Assembly: GCA_050692195.1 (NCBI GenBank) | Contig: JBOGVA010000066.1 | Location: 1 to 7,520, forward strand | Source: JBOGVA01 sp050692195 | Lineage (GTDB): Bacteria; Actinomycetota; UBA4738 | Length of the DNA stretch: 7,520 bases | Direction: 5' to 3' | In this document: one piece after another, positions 1 through 6,577 of the stretch | How the letters are laid out: every line of letters starts with the position of its first letter | How positions within the stretch are numbered: the first letter of the stretch is position 1 | Made by a program: the position numbers and the translations under genes | Notes under the pieces: model-generated | Told to the model about the DNA's origin: nothing | Database searches by the model: none | Seen by the model: only the letters and a program-made list of their open reading frames with translations

Positions 1-54
1 CGCTCCCACTCTCTCTCAACCCGCCCGCATCCACCGAAGGAGGTAGAAGAGACG

Positions 55-285
55 ATGATCGACATCACCCAGACGCTCGACGTGAAGGGGCAGTCCTGCC
101 CGCTCCCCATCGTTCGAGCGGCCCAGGCCATCAAGGAGTTGGCCGCCGGCCAGACGCTGGAGGTCCTGGCGACCGACCCCAGCGCGGTTCCCGACTTCCG
201 GGCGTGGAGCATCTCGACCGGGAACGAGCTGGTCGAGCAGACCCAGGACGACGGTGTATACCGGTTCGTCCTCCGAAAGAGCTAG
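55..285 (+). CDS. tusA: TusA-family sulfur carrier protein
   Basis: A complete 76-residue protein of usual TusA/SirA length. It shows the family signature: a leading beta strand (LDVKGQSCPLPIV) with the CPxP motif at residues 15-18, in which Cys15 is the persulfide-carrying residue of the family. The second half keeps the typical ATDP...DFRAW stretch (residues 39-51) and ends in a Y-R-F-V-L-R strand. TusA proteins are cytoplasmic and pass sulfane sulfur as a protein persulfide between rhodaneses, DsrE-type proteins and acceptors in tRNA thiolation, cofactor synthesis or sulfur oxidation. The start is set by a strong AAGGAGG at 37-43, 11 nt before ATG. The gene for a DsrE2-like protein begins 11 nt after its stop, so the two are very probably co-transcribed and act together. 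The family assignment is firm; the actual acceptor pathway cannot be told from this window. Confidence 0.93.
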   Translation: MIDITQTLDVKGQSCPLPIVRAAQAIKELAAGQTLEVLATDPSAVPDFRAWSISTGNELVEQTQDDGVYRFVLRKS

Positions 286-296
286 GGGGCCGCCCG

Positions 297-806
297 ATGG
301 CAGATCCCAATGGCAACGGGTCGGTCGAGAAGATCGACAAGATCACGATCATCGCCTGCAGCGGCGACCTGGACCGGATCTGGCCGACGCTGATCCTGTC
401 GACGACCGCCGCGGCGTGCGGGATGCAGGCCGCCGTGTTCTTCACCTTCTGGGGCCTGTTCGCCCTAGTGAAGGACGACGTCCGCATCACCGGCTCGAAC
501 TGGATGCAGAAGATGCTCTCGGTGATGAACCCGCCAGGGGTGAGCCGAGCCAAGCTCAGCAAGCTGAACATGGCGGGTGCGGGACCGATGATGATGATGA
601 AGATGGCCCGCGACTACAAGACGGCGAGCCCCAAGGAGCTGCTCGACCTTGCCGGTGAGATGGGCGTGCGCCTGATCCCCTGCCAGATGACGATGGACCT
701 GCTCGGGCTGAAGAAGGAGCAGCTCATCGACGGCCTCGAGGAACCGGTGGGCGCCGCCACGGCCCTGCTCGAGATGAAGGACGCGTCGGTCCAGCTGTTC
801 ATCTAG
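297..806 (+). CDS. dsrE2: DsrE2-family (DsrE/DsrF/DsrH-like) sulfur-transfer protein
   Basis: A 169-residue protein recognised as DsrE2 (DsrE/DsrF-like, long annotated as a peroxiredoxin-family protein). Family landmarks are the N-terminal strand and turn IIACSGDLDRIWPTLIL (residues 18-34), the hydrophobic FFTFWGL segment (48-54), a Met-rich stretch (98-102), IPCQMTMDLLG (127-137) and the final LFI. Cys129 is the conserved candidate persulfide cysteine; Cys21 and Cys41 are additional. The FFTFWGL region is hydrophobic enough to suggest membrane association, as proposed for DsrE2 proteins. The ORF stays open upstream to 204, but that stretch overlaps tusA in another frame. ATG 297 puts the protein start at the family position, and a weak AGGGGG (284-289) overlaps the tusA stop, suggesting translational coupling. 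The linked tusA-dsrE2 arrangement is known from sulfur-oxidising prokaryotes, where DsrE2 exchanges sulfur with TusA. A rhodanese gene might lie left of the window. Confidence 0.9.
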   Translation: MADPNGNGSVEKIDKITIIACSGDLDRIWPTLILSTTAAACGMQAAVFFTFWGLFALVKDDVRITGSNWMQKMLSVMNPPGVSRAKLSKLNMAGAGPMMMMKMARDYKTASPKELLDLAGEMGVRLIPCQMTMDLLGLKKEQLIDGLEEPVGAATALLEMKDASVQLFI

Positions 807-857
807 CCAGGCAGGACCACCGTTAGGCGCCGCGAAGCCTGAACAGCAGGATCCGGG
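807..857. other. convergent intergenic gap, no clear terminator
   Basis: These 51 nt separate the ends of the sulfur-relay operon and the DUF255 gene. The only structure seen is a weak inverted repeat, AGGC at 825-828 with GCCT at 837-840, around an 8-nt loop. It has no following T-run on either strand, so it is not a convincing intrinsic terminator. Confidence 0.4.
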
Positions 858-2939
858 TCAGGCGATCAGCTGAGCGCGCAACGCATCCGGCTCGGTCACC
901 GGAAGCTGGCACTCGAAACGCTCGCACACGAACGCGGTGGCCTTCCCGTCCAGCGGGGCACGATCCTTCAGCAGTCCCACTTCTCTCGGCGCCTCCCGGT
1001 CATCGGCCGCGGCCACGGCCAGCACGCTGTTGGGAAGGTACCGACCGTGCACCTCGTGCACCAGGCGCCTCGTGTCCTCCCCGGCCGGGTCGCCGATGAT
1101 GGCCACTTCCCGGACCTGCGAGAGATAGAAGTCGAGCGCGCACAGGGCATGGCCGAACATGGTCGGGGCGCGGGCCATCTGATCGCGGACCAGGCGCAAA
1201 GCCGTGATGCCGGCCCGCTCGTACTCCGTCTCCCCGGTGAGGAGCGCCAGCCGCTGGAGGACGTCCGCGGCCACCGAGTTCCCGGATGGCACCGCGTTGT
1301 CGAAGAGCTCCCTGGGCCGGACGACGAGCGCTTCGGCATCGGAACCGGTCTGGAAGAAGCCTCCTCCTTCGGCATCCCGGAACAGACGAACCATGTCGTC
1401 GGCCAGAGCCCTGGCCTCGCGCAGGAAGCGAAGGTCGAAGATGGTCTCATAGAGGGTCAGGCACGCCTGCGACATCTGGGCGTAGTCGTCCAGGTATCCG
1501 GGCCCCCCGGTCCGGCCGTCGCGCCACGACCGAAGCAGCCGACCGTCGGCTCTTCGGAGGTTCGACAGCACGAAGTCGGCGGCCTGCACGGCCGCCTCCA
1601 CGTACCGGGACTCGCCGAAGGCCCGGCCAGCTTCCGCCAGGGCGGCTATGGCCAGTCCGTTCCAGGCGGACAGGACCTTGTCGTCGGTGCCCGGGCGCAC
1701 CCGGCGTCCCCGTATCTCGCAGAGACGTCTGCGAGCCTCCTCGACGGCGGCGGCCAAGTCCCGCTCCAGCACTCCCGCCTCCAACGCCGCTTGCTGGAGG
1801 GAGATGGGCGTCCACAGGACGTTCTTGCCGACCTCCCAGTTGCCCTCGGGGGTGGCTCCGAAGAAGGAGACGATCGATCGACCGAGGCTCTCGCTCCCGG
1901 CGGTCTCTTCGGCAACCTTGACCAGCTCGTCGTGCGACCAGGCGAAGAACCTTCCCTCCTCACCCTCGGTGTCAGCGTCTTGTGAGGAGAAGAAGGCTCC
2001 GCCCGGGTGTCGCATCTCCCGAAGGAGGTACTCGAGGGTCTCCTGGGCGACGCGCCTGTACCGGTTCCGGTCGGTGACCTGCCAAGCCCGCACGAACAGA
2101 CGGGCGAGCTGGGCATTGTCGTAGAGCATCTTCTCGAAGTGCGGGACGTGCCAGCGCTCGTCGACCGAATAGCGGTGGAACCCACCGCCCAGGTGGTCGT
2201 AGATGCCGCCGGCGGCCATCTTCTCCAGCGTTTGATCGACCATCTGCAGGGACTCTGTGTAGCCCCTGACGTGGCAGCGGAGGAGGAACTCCAGGGTCAT
2301 GGGCTGGGGGAACTTCGGCGCGCCCCCGAACCCGCCCCACCGGGGATCGAATGCGCCACTCAAGGCCGCGTGGGCCTGGAGGAGGACGTCCTCGGAGAGC
2401 GGGTCGTTTGACGCCCGAAGGGCGCCGGCCCGCTCGATACTGCCAACCACGCGGCGCCCCTGCTCCACGATCTTGGCGCGCTGGTCCCGCCAGGCCTCGG
2501 CCAGGGCCCCCAGGACCTTGGTGAACGCGGGCAGGCCGTGCCGGTCCTCGTTGGGGAAGTAGGTGCCGGCGTAGAACGGGCTTCCGTCGGGGGAAAGGAA
2601 GATCGTCATCGGCCACCCGCCGTGACCCGTCATGGATTGCACCGCATCCATGTAGATCGAGTCGAGGTCGGGCCGTTCCTCCCGGTCGACCTTGACCGGG
2701 ACGAAGTGCTCGTTCATGAGCCGGGCCGTCTGTTCGTCCTCGAACGACTCCTGCTCCATCACGTGACACCAGTGGCAGGCGGCATACCCGATCGAGAGGA
2801 GGATGGGCTTGTCCTCCCGGGCGGCCTTCTCCAGCGCTTCCCGGCCCCAGGGGTACCAGTCGACCGGGTTGAACGCGTGTTGCAGCAGGTAGGGACTGGT
2901 CTCCTCGGCCAGCCTGTTCGGGCGCCGATCCTCACTCAT
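858..2939 (-). CDS. DUF255 / YyaL-type thioredoxin-like domain protein (SPATA20 family)
   Basis: A complete 693-residue protein of the DUF255 family (B. subtilis YyaL; human SPATA20), of the family's usual length. The N-terminus has the diagnostic SPYLLQHAFNPVDWYPWG (residues 15-32). It is followed by the thioredoxin-like domain (about 5-165) with the redox motif AACHWCHVME, Cys55 and Cys58, and GGWPMTIFLSPDGSPFYAGT (107-126). The remainder, from about residue 200, is an (alpha/alpha)6-barrel of the glycoside hydrolase/epimerase fold, with GGFGGAPKFPQP and DERWHVPHFEKMLYDNAQL. No signal peptide is visible, so it is probably cytoplasmic. The reaction is not established for this family; a thiol-redox role combined with carbohydrate binding is only suggested by the folds. 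ATG 2939 gives the standard family N-terminus, and a GGGGA lies 11 nt upstream. The gene is divergent from the M23 peptidase gene and convergent with the TusA/DsrE2 pair. Confidence 0.95.
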   Translation of the reverse strand: MSEDRRPNRLAEETSPYLLQHAFNPVDWYPWGREALEKAAREDKPILLSIGYAACHWCHVMEQESFEDEQTARLMNEHFVPVKVDREERPDLDSIYMDAVQSMTGHGGWPMTIFLSPDGSPFYAGTYFPNEDRHGLPAFTKVLGALAEAWRDQRAKIVEQGRRVVGSIERAGALRASNDPLSEDVLLQAHAALSGAFDPRWGGFGGAPKFPQPMTLEFLLRCHVRGYTESLQMVDQTLEKMAAGGIYDHLGGGFHRYSVDERWHVPHFEKMLYDNAQLARLFVRAWQVTDRNRYRRVAQETLEYLLREMRHPGGAFFSSQDADTEGEEGRFFAWSHDELVKVAEETAGSESLGRSIVSFFGATPEGNWEVGKNVLWTPISLQQAALEAGVLERDLAAAVEEARRRLCEIRGRRVRPGTDDKVLSAWNGLAIAALAEAGRAFGESRYVEAAVQAADFVLSNLRRADGRLLRSWRDGRTGGPGYLDDYAQMSQACLTLYETIFDLRFLREARALADDMVRLFRDAEGGGFFQTGSDAEALVVRPRELFDNAVPSGNSVAADVLQRLALLTGETEYERAGITALRLVRDQMARAPTMFGHALCALDFYLSQVREVAIIGDPAGEDTRRLVHEVHGRYLPNSVLAVAAADDREAPREVGLLKDRAPLDGKATAFVCERFECQLPVTEPDALRAQLIA

Positions 2940-3086
2940 AGTTCAAGTGTCCCCGTTTTCGGACGACGTCGCACCGGCGCCTCCTTGCCGTTCTTTCCGA
3001 TGAACCAGCCGGAGCGTATTTCCGTCTTTCTGGGTACAGTAAGGGCGTATCAGTCCCCCCGAAGAACGGAGAGAGGCCTAGGAACC
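2940..3086. promoter_or_regulatory. divergent promoter region between DUF255 and M23 genes
   Basis: This 147-nt space must hold both promoters. For the plus-strand peptidase, the best -10 candidate is TACAGT at 3035-3040, preceded by TGGG (extended -10 character), with no good -35. For the minus-strand DUF255 gene, a candidate is TTACTG (minus strand, 3037-3042) with TACGCT (3013-3018), spaced 18 nt. The two candidates overlap, which would make the promoters compete. These are matches by eye to sigma-A-like consensus and are weak. No riboswitch-like structure was recognised. Confidence 0.3.
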
Positions 3087-4673
3087 GTGGCCCATCCGAA
3101 GCGCCTCTTGCAACAGCACAAGCACTGGGGCGGCCGCAGTGTGGTGATGGCCGTGGCAGTACTTGGTCTGGTGGCCTTCCTGCCGGTGGGAGGCCTCGCT
3201 CAGTCCTCGGAAGAGAGCATCCGAGTCGAGGGTGAAGGGCTCGCCGTCTTCGACCTCCTCCTCCCCACGGAGCCGGTGCCCGCCTGTCGGTTCGCCATCG
3301 ATGCGTCCGGACACGCCGAAGAGGCCAGCGGCACCTTCGACTGTGAGATGTCCGACGAGGCAACCATCCTCGGGGTCCCGATCGCAGCGATCGAGGGGGC
3401 GGTCGACGCAATCACCACCTCTCCCGAGTCCCCCGACACGGCGAACCTCTCCGGCCTGGCGAGCGTGACCCTGCGGGACACTCCGGTGATGGAGGAGCCG
3501 GTCCTCGAGGGAGTCGCCTTCAGCGTGGAGGCTCGGGAGGGAGAAGCCGAGGTCGGCGGCCTGCGGCTGTGGCTCATGAACGTTCTGGATGGGCATCCCG
3601 GCGACACCACTCCGGACGACGGCCATTACGACCTGTGGGCCCAGATCGTGGTCGAGGGAGATATCCGGATCGAGACCGAGCAGCCCGAGCCCGATCCAGA
3701 TCCCGAGCCGAGTCCGGAGCCGGATCCCGAGCCGAGTCCGGAGCCGGATCCCGACCCTGGTCCCGACCCAACACCCGACCCAGATCCGGGTGATTCCCAC
3801 GGGTCGGGGGGTGGCGGTTCATCGGACCGGGGCTCCGGGGCGGTTGGTGACGTCCCCTTCTCGCTGGGCGGGACAAACAGTACCGCCCGCCTCATGGCCG
3901 TCCTGGCGGGGCTGTATGCGACGGGCACGCCGTCGCTGAACGACATCCTCTCGACCGTGGGCCCGTTCCCGGTGGCCGGTCTCGCTTGGTGGCAGGACGA
4001 CTGGCACGCCTACAGGTGCTGCCCATACGTCCACCAGCACAAGGGACTCGACATGTTCGCCCCCAAGGGAACTCCCGTCGTGGCGGCCGCGGGCGGGATC
4101 GTGAGCCAGAAGGTCGACGGGGCCGTCAGCGGTCTCGGCGTGGAAGTCACCGACTCCGCGGGGACGGAGTACTTCTACGCGCACCTCGACGGCTTCGCCC
4201 CGGGGATCCGCCAAGGTCAGTACGTACGGATGGGAGAGGTCCTCGGTTACGTGGGAAACACCGGCAACGCCCGCGGAACCAGCTCCCACCTGCACTTCGA
4301 GATCCAGCCCGGCGGTGTCCCCATCCCCCCGAAGCCGCTCGTGGATTCGTGGCTGGCCATCGCCGAGTATCGGGCCGCCACGCTCGTCGAGTGGCGCACG
4401 GGCACCCGGGCAGAGGCATTCGATATCTCGGATTGGCTGGCGGCGGCCCGCGGGCTGGCCGACGACAGCTCCACAGAGCTGATAGGGGAGCATGCTCGCC
4501 AGGCGGAGCAGCTGACGCAGGCGCGCCGCCCGGTCCCGCTGGGTCGGGGATCGCCGGTGGCCCAGGGCCCCATGGCCGCGTTTGCCGCAGGCATGCTGGT
4601 CATCCTGCTGATCGGCCCCGGCGTGGCTGCCGGCCGGCGGCAGGCCAAGAACGGGCAAACACCCAAAGGCTGA
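3087..4673 (+). CDS. M23-family zinc metallopeptidase, exported, with Pro-rich repeat linker and C-terminal membrane helix
   Basis: A 528-residue protein starting at GTG 3087. GAGAGG (3071-3076) lies 10 nt upstream, and this start gives a clean signal peptide: basic residues 5-17, hydrophobic core 18-33, likely cleavage after GLA at residue 38. Residues 45-195 form a beta-rich domain with Cys67 and Cys86 that I do not recognise. Residues 199-235 are an extended Pro/Asp/Glu linker with two exact DPEPSPEP repeats, then a Gly/Ser-rich segment. The LytM/M23 domain (about 290-415) has HKGLD (His318, Asp322), YAHL (His366) and HLHFE (His401, His403), so the zinc site is complete. A hydrophobic helix at about 497-515 followed by basic residues suggests C-terminal membrane anchoring. 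The family cleaves peptide crosslinks in cell-wall murein, so a role in wall remodelling outside the membrane is likely. The frame is open back to 2538, but that part is antisense to the DUF255 gene. Confidence 0.9.
   Translation: MAHPKRLLQQHKHWGGRSVVMAVAVLGLVAFLPVGGLAQSSEESIRVEGEGLAVFDLLLPTEPVPACRFAIDASGHAEEASGTFDCEMSDEATILGVPIAAIEGAVDAITTSPESPDTANLSGLASVTLRDTPVMEEPVLEGVAFSVEAREGEAEVGGLRLWLMNVLDGHPGDTTPDDGHYDLWAQIVVEGDIRIETEQPEPDPDPEPSPEPDPEPSPEPDPDPGPDPTPDPDPGDSHGSGGGGSSDRGSGAVGDVPFSLGGTNSTARLMAVLAGLYATGTPSLNDILSTVGPFPVAGLAWWQDDWHAYRCCPYVHQHKGLDMFAPKGTPVVAAAGGIVSQKVDGAVSGLGVEVTDSAGTEYFYAHLDGFAPGIRQGQYVRMGEVLGYVGNTGNARGTSSHLHFEIQPGGVPIPPKPLVDSWLAIAEYRAATLVEWRTGTRAEAFDISDWLAAARGLADDSSTELIGEHARQAEQLTQARRPVPLGRGSPVAQGPMAAFAAGMLVILLIGPGVAAGRRQAKNGQTPKG
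3699..3754 (+). repeat. 24-bp perfect tandem repeat encoding DPEPSPEP
   Basis: Two identical 24-bp units (3699-3722 and 3723-3746) and an 8-bp start of a third (3747-3754) lie in the peptidase linker. Each unit encodes DPEPSPEP. Because the unit is a multiple of three, slippage would lengthen or shorten the linker without breaking the frame. The flanking codons continue the Pro-Asp alternation in degenerate form. Confidence 0.9.
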
Positions 4674-4683
4674 CGGAGGCCCG

Positions 4684-5094
4684 TTACCTTCGTCTGTGCT
4701 TCACCAGTCGAGCCAGGTTGCCCGGTTCGAGTTGAGTGCCCTTCTGGAAGTGGAAATCGTCCACGAGGCCCCTGATCAGGGCGATGCCCATCGTGCCGTT
4801 CGTCCTGGTGGAGCTGTCGGGGGAATACACGCCGTCGTCCTTCACGCTGATCACCACTCGGTCGGCCGTGGCCTGCCAGCTCACCTCGATCATCGAGCTG
4901 TTCGTATCGCAGACCGAGATTGTCCCCGCTTCCGAAACGGCGAGGGCGAGATCGATGGCGTCCTCCGTGGGAAGGCCCGCCTCGACCGCCTGGTCGCTGA
5001 CGAACTCGCGGATGGTGTGGAGGGAGGAAGGGTGAGCCGGAAACCGCCGGACTATGGCCCTTCCGGCCAACACCTTCGGAGCCGAGTTCTCCAT
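4684..5094 (-). CDS. RsbW-like HATPase_c_2 domain protein, N-box degenerate
   Basis: A 136-residue protein resembling the RsbW/SpoIIAB-type anti-sigma-factor kinases (GHKL fold, HATPase_c_2), of typical length. Recognisable parts are RRFPAHPSSLHTIREFV (residues 16-32), the N-box region LAVSEAGTISV (51-61), the G1-like VKDDGVYSP (84-92) and the G2-like region GTMGIALIRGLVDDF (100-114), ending in RLVKHRRR. In active members the N-box reads roughly E-A-x-T-N, with Asn coordinating Mg-ATP. Here the Asn position is Ile59, while Glu55 and Thr58 remain. ATP binding may therefore be lost or altered. The ATG at 5094 is preceded by AGGGAG (complement of 5101-5106) 6 nt upstream. The gene ends 10 nt from the convergent M23 gene, so their transcripts probably overlap. 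Family members regulate sigma factors via anti-sigma-antagonists; no partner STAS protein or sigma factor is in the window, so the target is unknown. Confidence 0.82.
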   Translation of the reverse strand: MENSAPKVLAGRAIVRRFPAHPSSLHTIREFVSDQAVEAGLPTEDAIDLALAVSEAGTISVCDTNSSMIEVSWQATADRVVISVKDDGVYSPDSSTRTNGTMGIALIRGLVDDFHFQKGTQLEPGNLARLVKHRRR

Positions 5095-5149
5095 CCCGAA
5101 CTCCCTGCTCCTCGCCAGGACGACCCGTCGCCCGGGAACCTCGAAAACT

Positions 5150-5177
5150 AGCCTACTCTAACTAGTTAAATCAGCAA
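5150..5177 (-). promoter_or_regulatory. candidate promoter with palindromic operator for the RsbW-like gene
   Basis: Read on the minus strand, TTGCTG (5172-5177) is followed after 16 nt by TAGGCT (5150-5155), a reasonable housekeeping-type -35/-10 pair in an otherwise GC-rich region. The spacer contains the perfect 10-bp palindrome TAACTAGTTA at 5159-5168, positioned where a bound repressor or MerR-type activator would act. The predicted leader is about 50 nt to the ATG at 5094. This was judged by eye only. Confidence 0.4.
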
Positions 5178-5209
5178 CTCGGGTCGGGACGTCACACATT
5201 AACCCCGTG

Positions 5210-5219
5210 AGGCATGCCT
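5210..5219. repeat. perfect 10-bp palindrome downstream of exonuclease gene
   Basis: AGGCATGCCT is self-complementary and lies 29 nt past the exonuclease stop on the minus strand. It has no T-run and almost no loop, so it is a poor terminator. It could be a protein site or chance. The rest of the 5178-5248 gap shows nothing recognisable. Confidence 0.35.
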
Positions 5220-5248
5220 TTCGCGCAAGGTAGTCACAGCCGATGGGA

Positions 5249-6136
5249 CTACCGGCCGAGCGCGGAACGCAACCGCCCAAGTGGCCCCCCGACCTTGTAC
5301 GTCTCGGCCAGCTCTTCCAGGCGGCTCTCGTCGGGCGAAGCCTCCCACATCCGAACCTCCAGGTCGGTACGGATCGGAACGACCTCACGCATCGCCGCCA
5401 GGTAGTCCACAGCCTCACGAATCGAGGCCCTGAGCGCTGAAGACCGCTGGAGCACTGCCCCTTTTCGTGTTGGAGCGCGGGCATCCTCCACCAGCGCGGC
5501 GATGTCCGGGTAGGAGTCGACGAGGGCACGAGCGGTCTTCTCCCCGACCCCGCGGACCCCGGGAAGGCCGTCCGATGGGTCCCCTCGCAGGATCGCGAAT
5601 TCCGCGTAGCGGGCGGCCGGAACTCCGTACTTCTCCAGGACCCCTGCCTCGTCGAGCACCCGCAGCTCGGAGACGCCCCTCACGGTGAAGAGCACACGGA
5701 CCGCCGGGTCGCGGACGAGCTGGATGAGGTCGCGGTCCCCGGTGACCACCTCGACCCTGTCATCTTGGTCCAGCAGCGCGCACATCGATCCGATGGCGTC
5801 CTCGGCCTCCCAGCCGGGAGCCTCGGCCTGGGGCTGGCCCAGGGCGTCCAACAGCTCCCTCAGCACGTCGAACTGCTCGGGTAGCCCCTCCGGATCGGGT
5901 GCCCGGTTCGCCTTGTACCCCTGGTAGAGAGCGACCCGGGCCGCAGGACGCCAGTCATCGTCGTAGACGTGGACCGCCCGGTCGGGTCGGCGCGAAGCGA
6001 TCAGCCGCGCCGTCATGTCCAGGTATCCGAAGACCGCGTTGACGGGGCGCCCCTCTCGGTCGACGACGGCGACCGGGATGGAGAAGAAGGCTCGATACAT
6101 CAGGCTGGAGGTGTCGAGGAGGAGATGCGTGGCCAT
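5249..6136 (-). CDS. 5'-3' exonuclease (FEN-like, stand-alone Pol I N-terminal domain homologue)
   Basis: A complete 295-residue protein matching the stand-alone bacterial 5'-3' exonuclease/flap endonuclease family, equivalent to the N-terminal domain of DNA polymerase I without the polymerase. Metal-binding acidic motifs are all present: LLLDTSSLMYRAFF (residues 5-18), VYDDDWRP (57-64), the arch basic motif YKANR (74-78), WEAEDAIGS (109-117) and VVTGDRDLIQLV (130-141). The helix-hairpin-helix DNA-binding part follows, with GDPSDGLPGVRGVGEKTA (185-202). Such enzymes remove 5' flaps or RNA primers during lagging-strand synthesis and repair in the cytoplasm. The start at ATG 6136 puts the first catalytic Asp at residue 8, as in homologues; no good Shine-Dalgarno site is visible. 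The stop of the same-strand PPOX gene is 24 nt upstream, so co-transcription and partial translational coupling are likely. The family is clear; redundancy with a full-length PolA elsewhere in the genome is expected. Confidence 0.93.
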   Translation of the reverse strand: MATHLLLDTSSLMYRAFFSIPVAVVDREGRPVNAVFGYLDMTARLIASRRPDRAVHVYDDDWRPAARVALYQGYKANRAPDPEGLPEQFDVLRELLDALGQPQAEAPGWEAEDAIGSMCALLDQDDRVEVVTGDRDLIQLVRDPAVRVLFTVRGVSELRVLDEAGVLEKYGVPAARYAEFAILRGDPSDGLPGVRGVGEKTARALVDSYPDIAALVEDARAPTRKGAVLQRSSALRASIREAVDYLAAMREVVPIRTDLEVRMWEASPDESRLEELAETYKVGGPLGRLRSALGR

Positions 6137-6160
6137 GGCTAAGGAGACTTGCCCAGGCGA

Positions 6161-6577
6161 CTACCAGACGCGGGCCGAGTCGGGCCTGACGCGAACCGCC
6201 ACGGAGTAATCGGCGGCGAAGCTCTCCGGGGTCCAGCCCCCGCCGACGACAGCCGTGCGGTACTTCCCCATGTAATCCGGATTGTCCTTCGCCGAAGAGG
6301 CTTCCGGATCGATCCTCGCTTCCCCGCTCAGCGTCAAGATGTCGCCTCCCGTTTCGTTGGAGTTGAGGTTGAGGGCCACCCGCCGGTTCCGCTGGATGTT
6401 ACGGAGCTTCGGTCTGTTGGGCTGGCTGTAGATGAGGAACTCCGAACCATCCCAGAGGAACCAAACAGGGGACGACTGCGGCGTCCCGTCGTGCTGAACA
6501 GTTGTTATCCAGATGATGCGCTCCTTCTCCAGGCGGCGGGTTGCCCGAGCTCCAGCTTCTGTCCCAGCGTCGATCAT
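6161..6577 (-). CDS. PPOX-class (split beta-barrel) flavin/F420-dependent oxidoreductase, Rv3369-like
   Basis: A 138-residue protein with the pyridoxamine 5'-phosphate oxidase-like split barrel, most like the actinobacterial TIGR03667/Rv3369-type PPOX proteins. Visible landmarks are WITTVQHDGTPQSSPVWFLW (residues 23-42), FLIYSQPNRPKLRNIQRN (47-64), which is the usual phosphate/cofactor-contact region, VALNLN (67-72) and ILTLSGEARID (80-90). Members bind F420 or FMN as dimers and reduce or oxidise small molecules; the substrate is unknown and the cofactor cannot be decided from sequence alone. The open frame continues far upstream to 7507, but ATG 6577 is right: it has a strong GGGAGGGG about 6 nt upstream, and everything beyond has no family similarity and is antisense to the plus-strand genes. 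It is probably the first gene of an operon with the exonuclease. Confidence 0.9.
   Translation of the reverse strand: MIDAGTEAGARATRRLEKERIIWITTVQHDGTPQSSPVWFLWDGSEFLIYSQPNRPKLRNIQRNRRVALNLNSNETGGDILTLSGEARIDPEASSAKDNPDYMGKYRTAVVGGGWTPESFAADYSVAVRVRPDSARVW

Noticed and set aside
204..296. Upstream extension of the DsrE2 frame into tusA
   Set aside because: It overlaps tusA out of frame and has no family similarity; ATG 297 gives the family-standard N-terminus.
825..840. Possible terminator hairpin between convergent genes
   Set aside because: It has only 4 pairs, an 8-nt loop and no T-run on either strand.
1047..1985. 312-residue plus-strand open frame
   Set aside because: It is fully antisense to the conserved DUF255 coding sequence and has no recognisable domain; typical of GC-rich shadow frames.
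2538..3086. N-terminal extension of the M23 open frame
   Set aside because: It is antisense to the 5' part of the DUF255 gene and would place the signal peptide in the middle of the protein. GTG 3087 gives a normal export signal.
3699..3754. Possible CRISPR-like repeat
   Set aside because: The units are directly adjacent with no spacers and lie in frame within a coding linker.
3626..3946. Minus-strand frame encoding Gly-Ser repeats
   Set aside because: It is the reverse reading of the peptidase's Pro/Asp/Glu repeat and Gly-rich linker, with no start context or partner.
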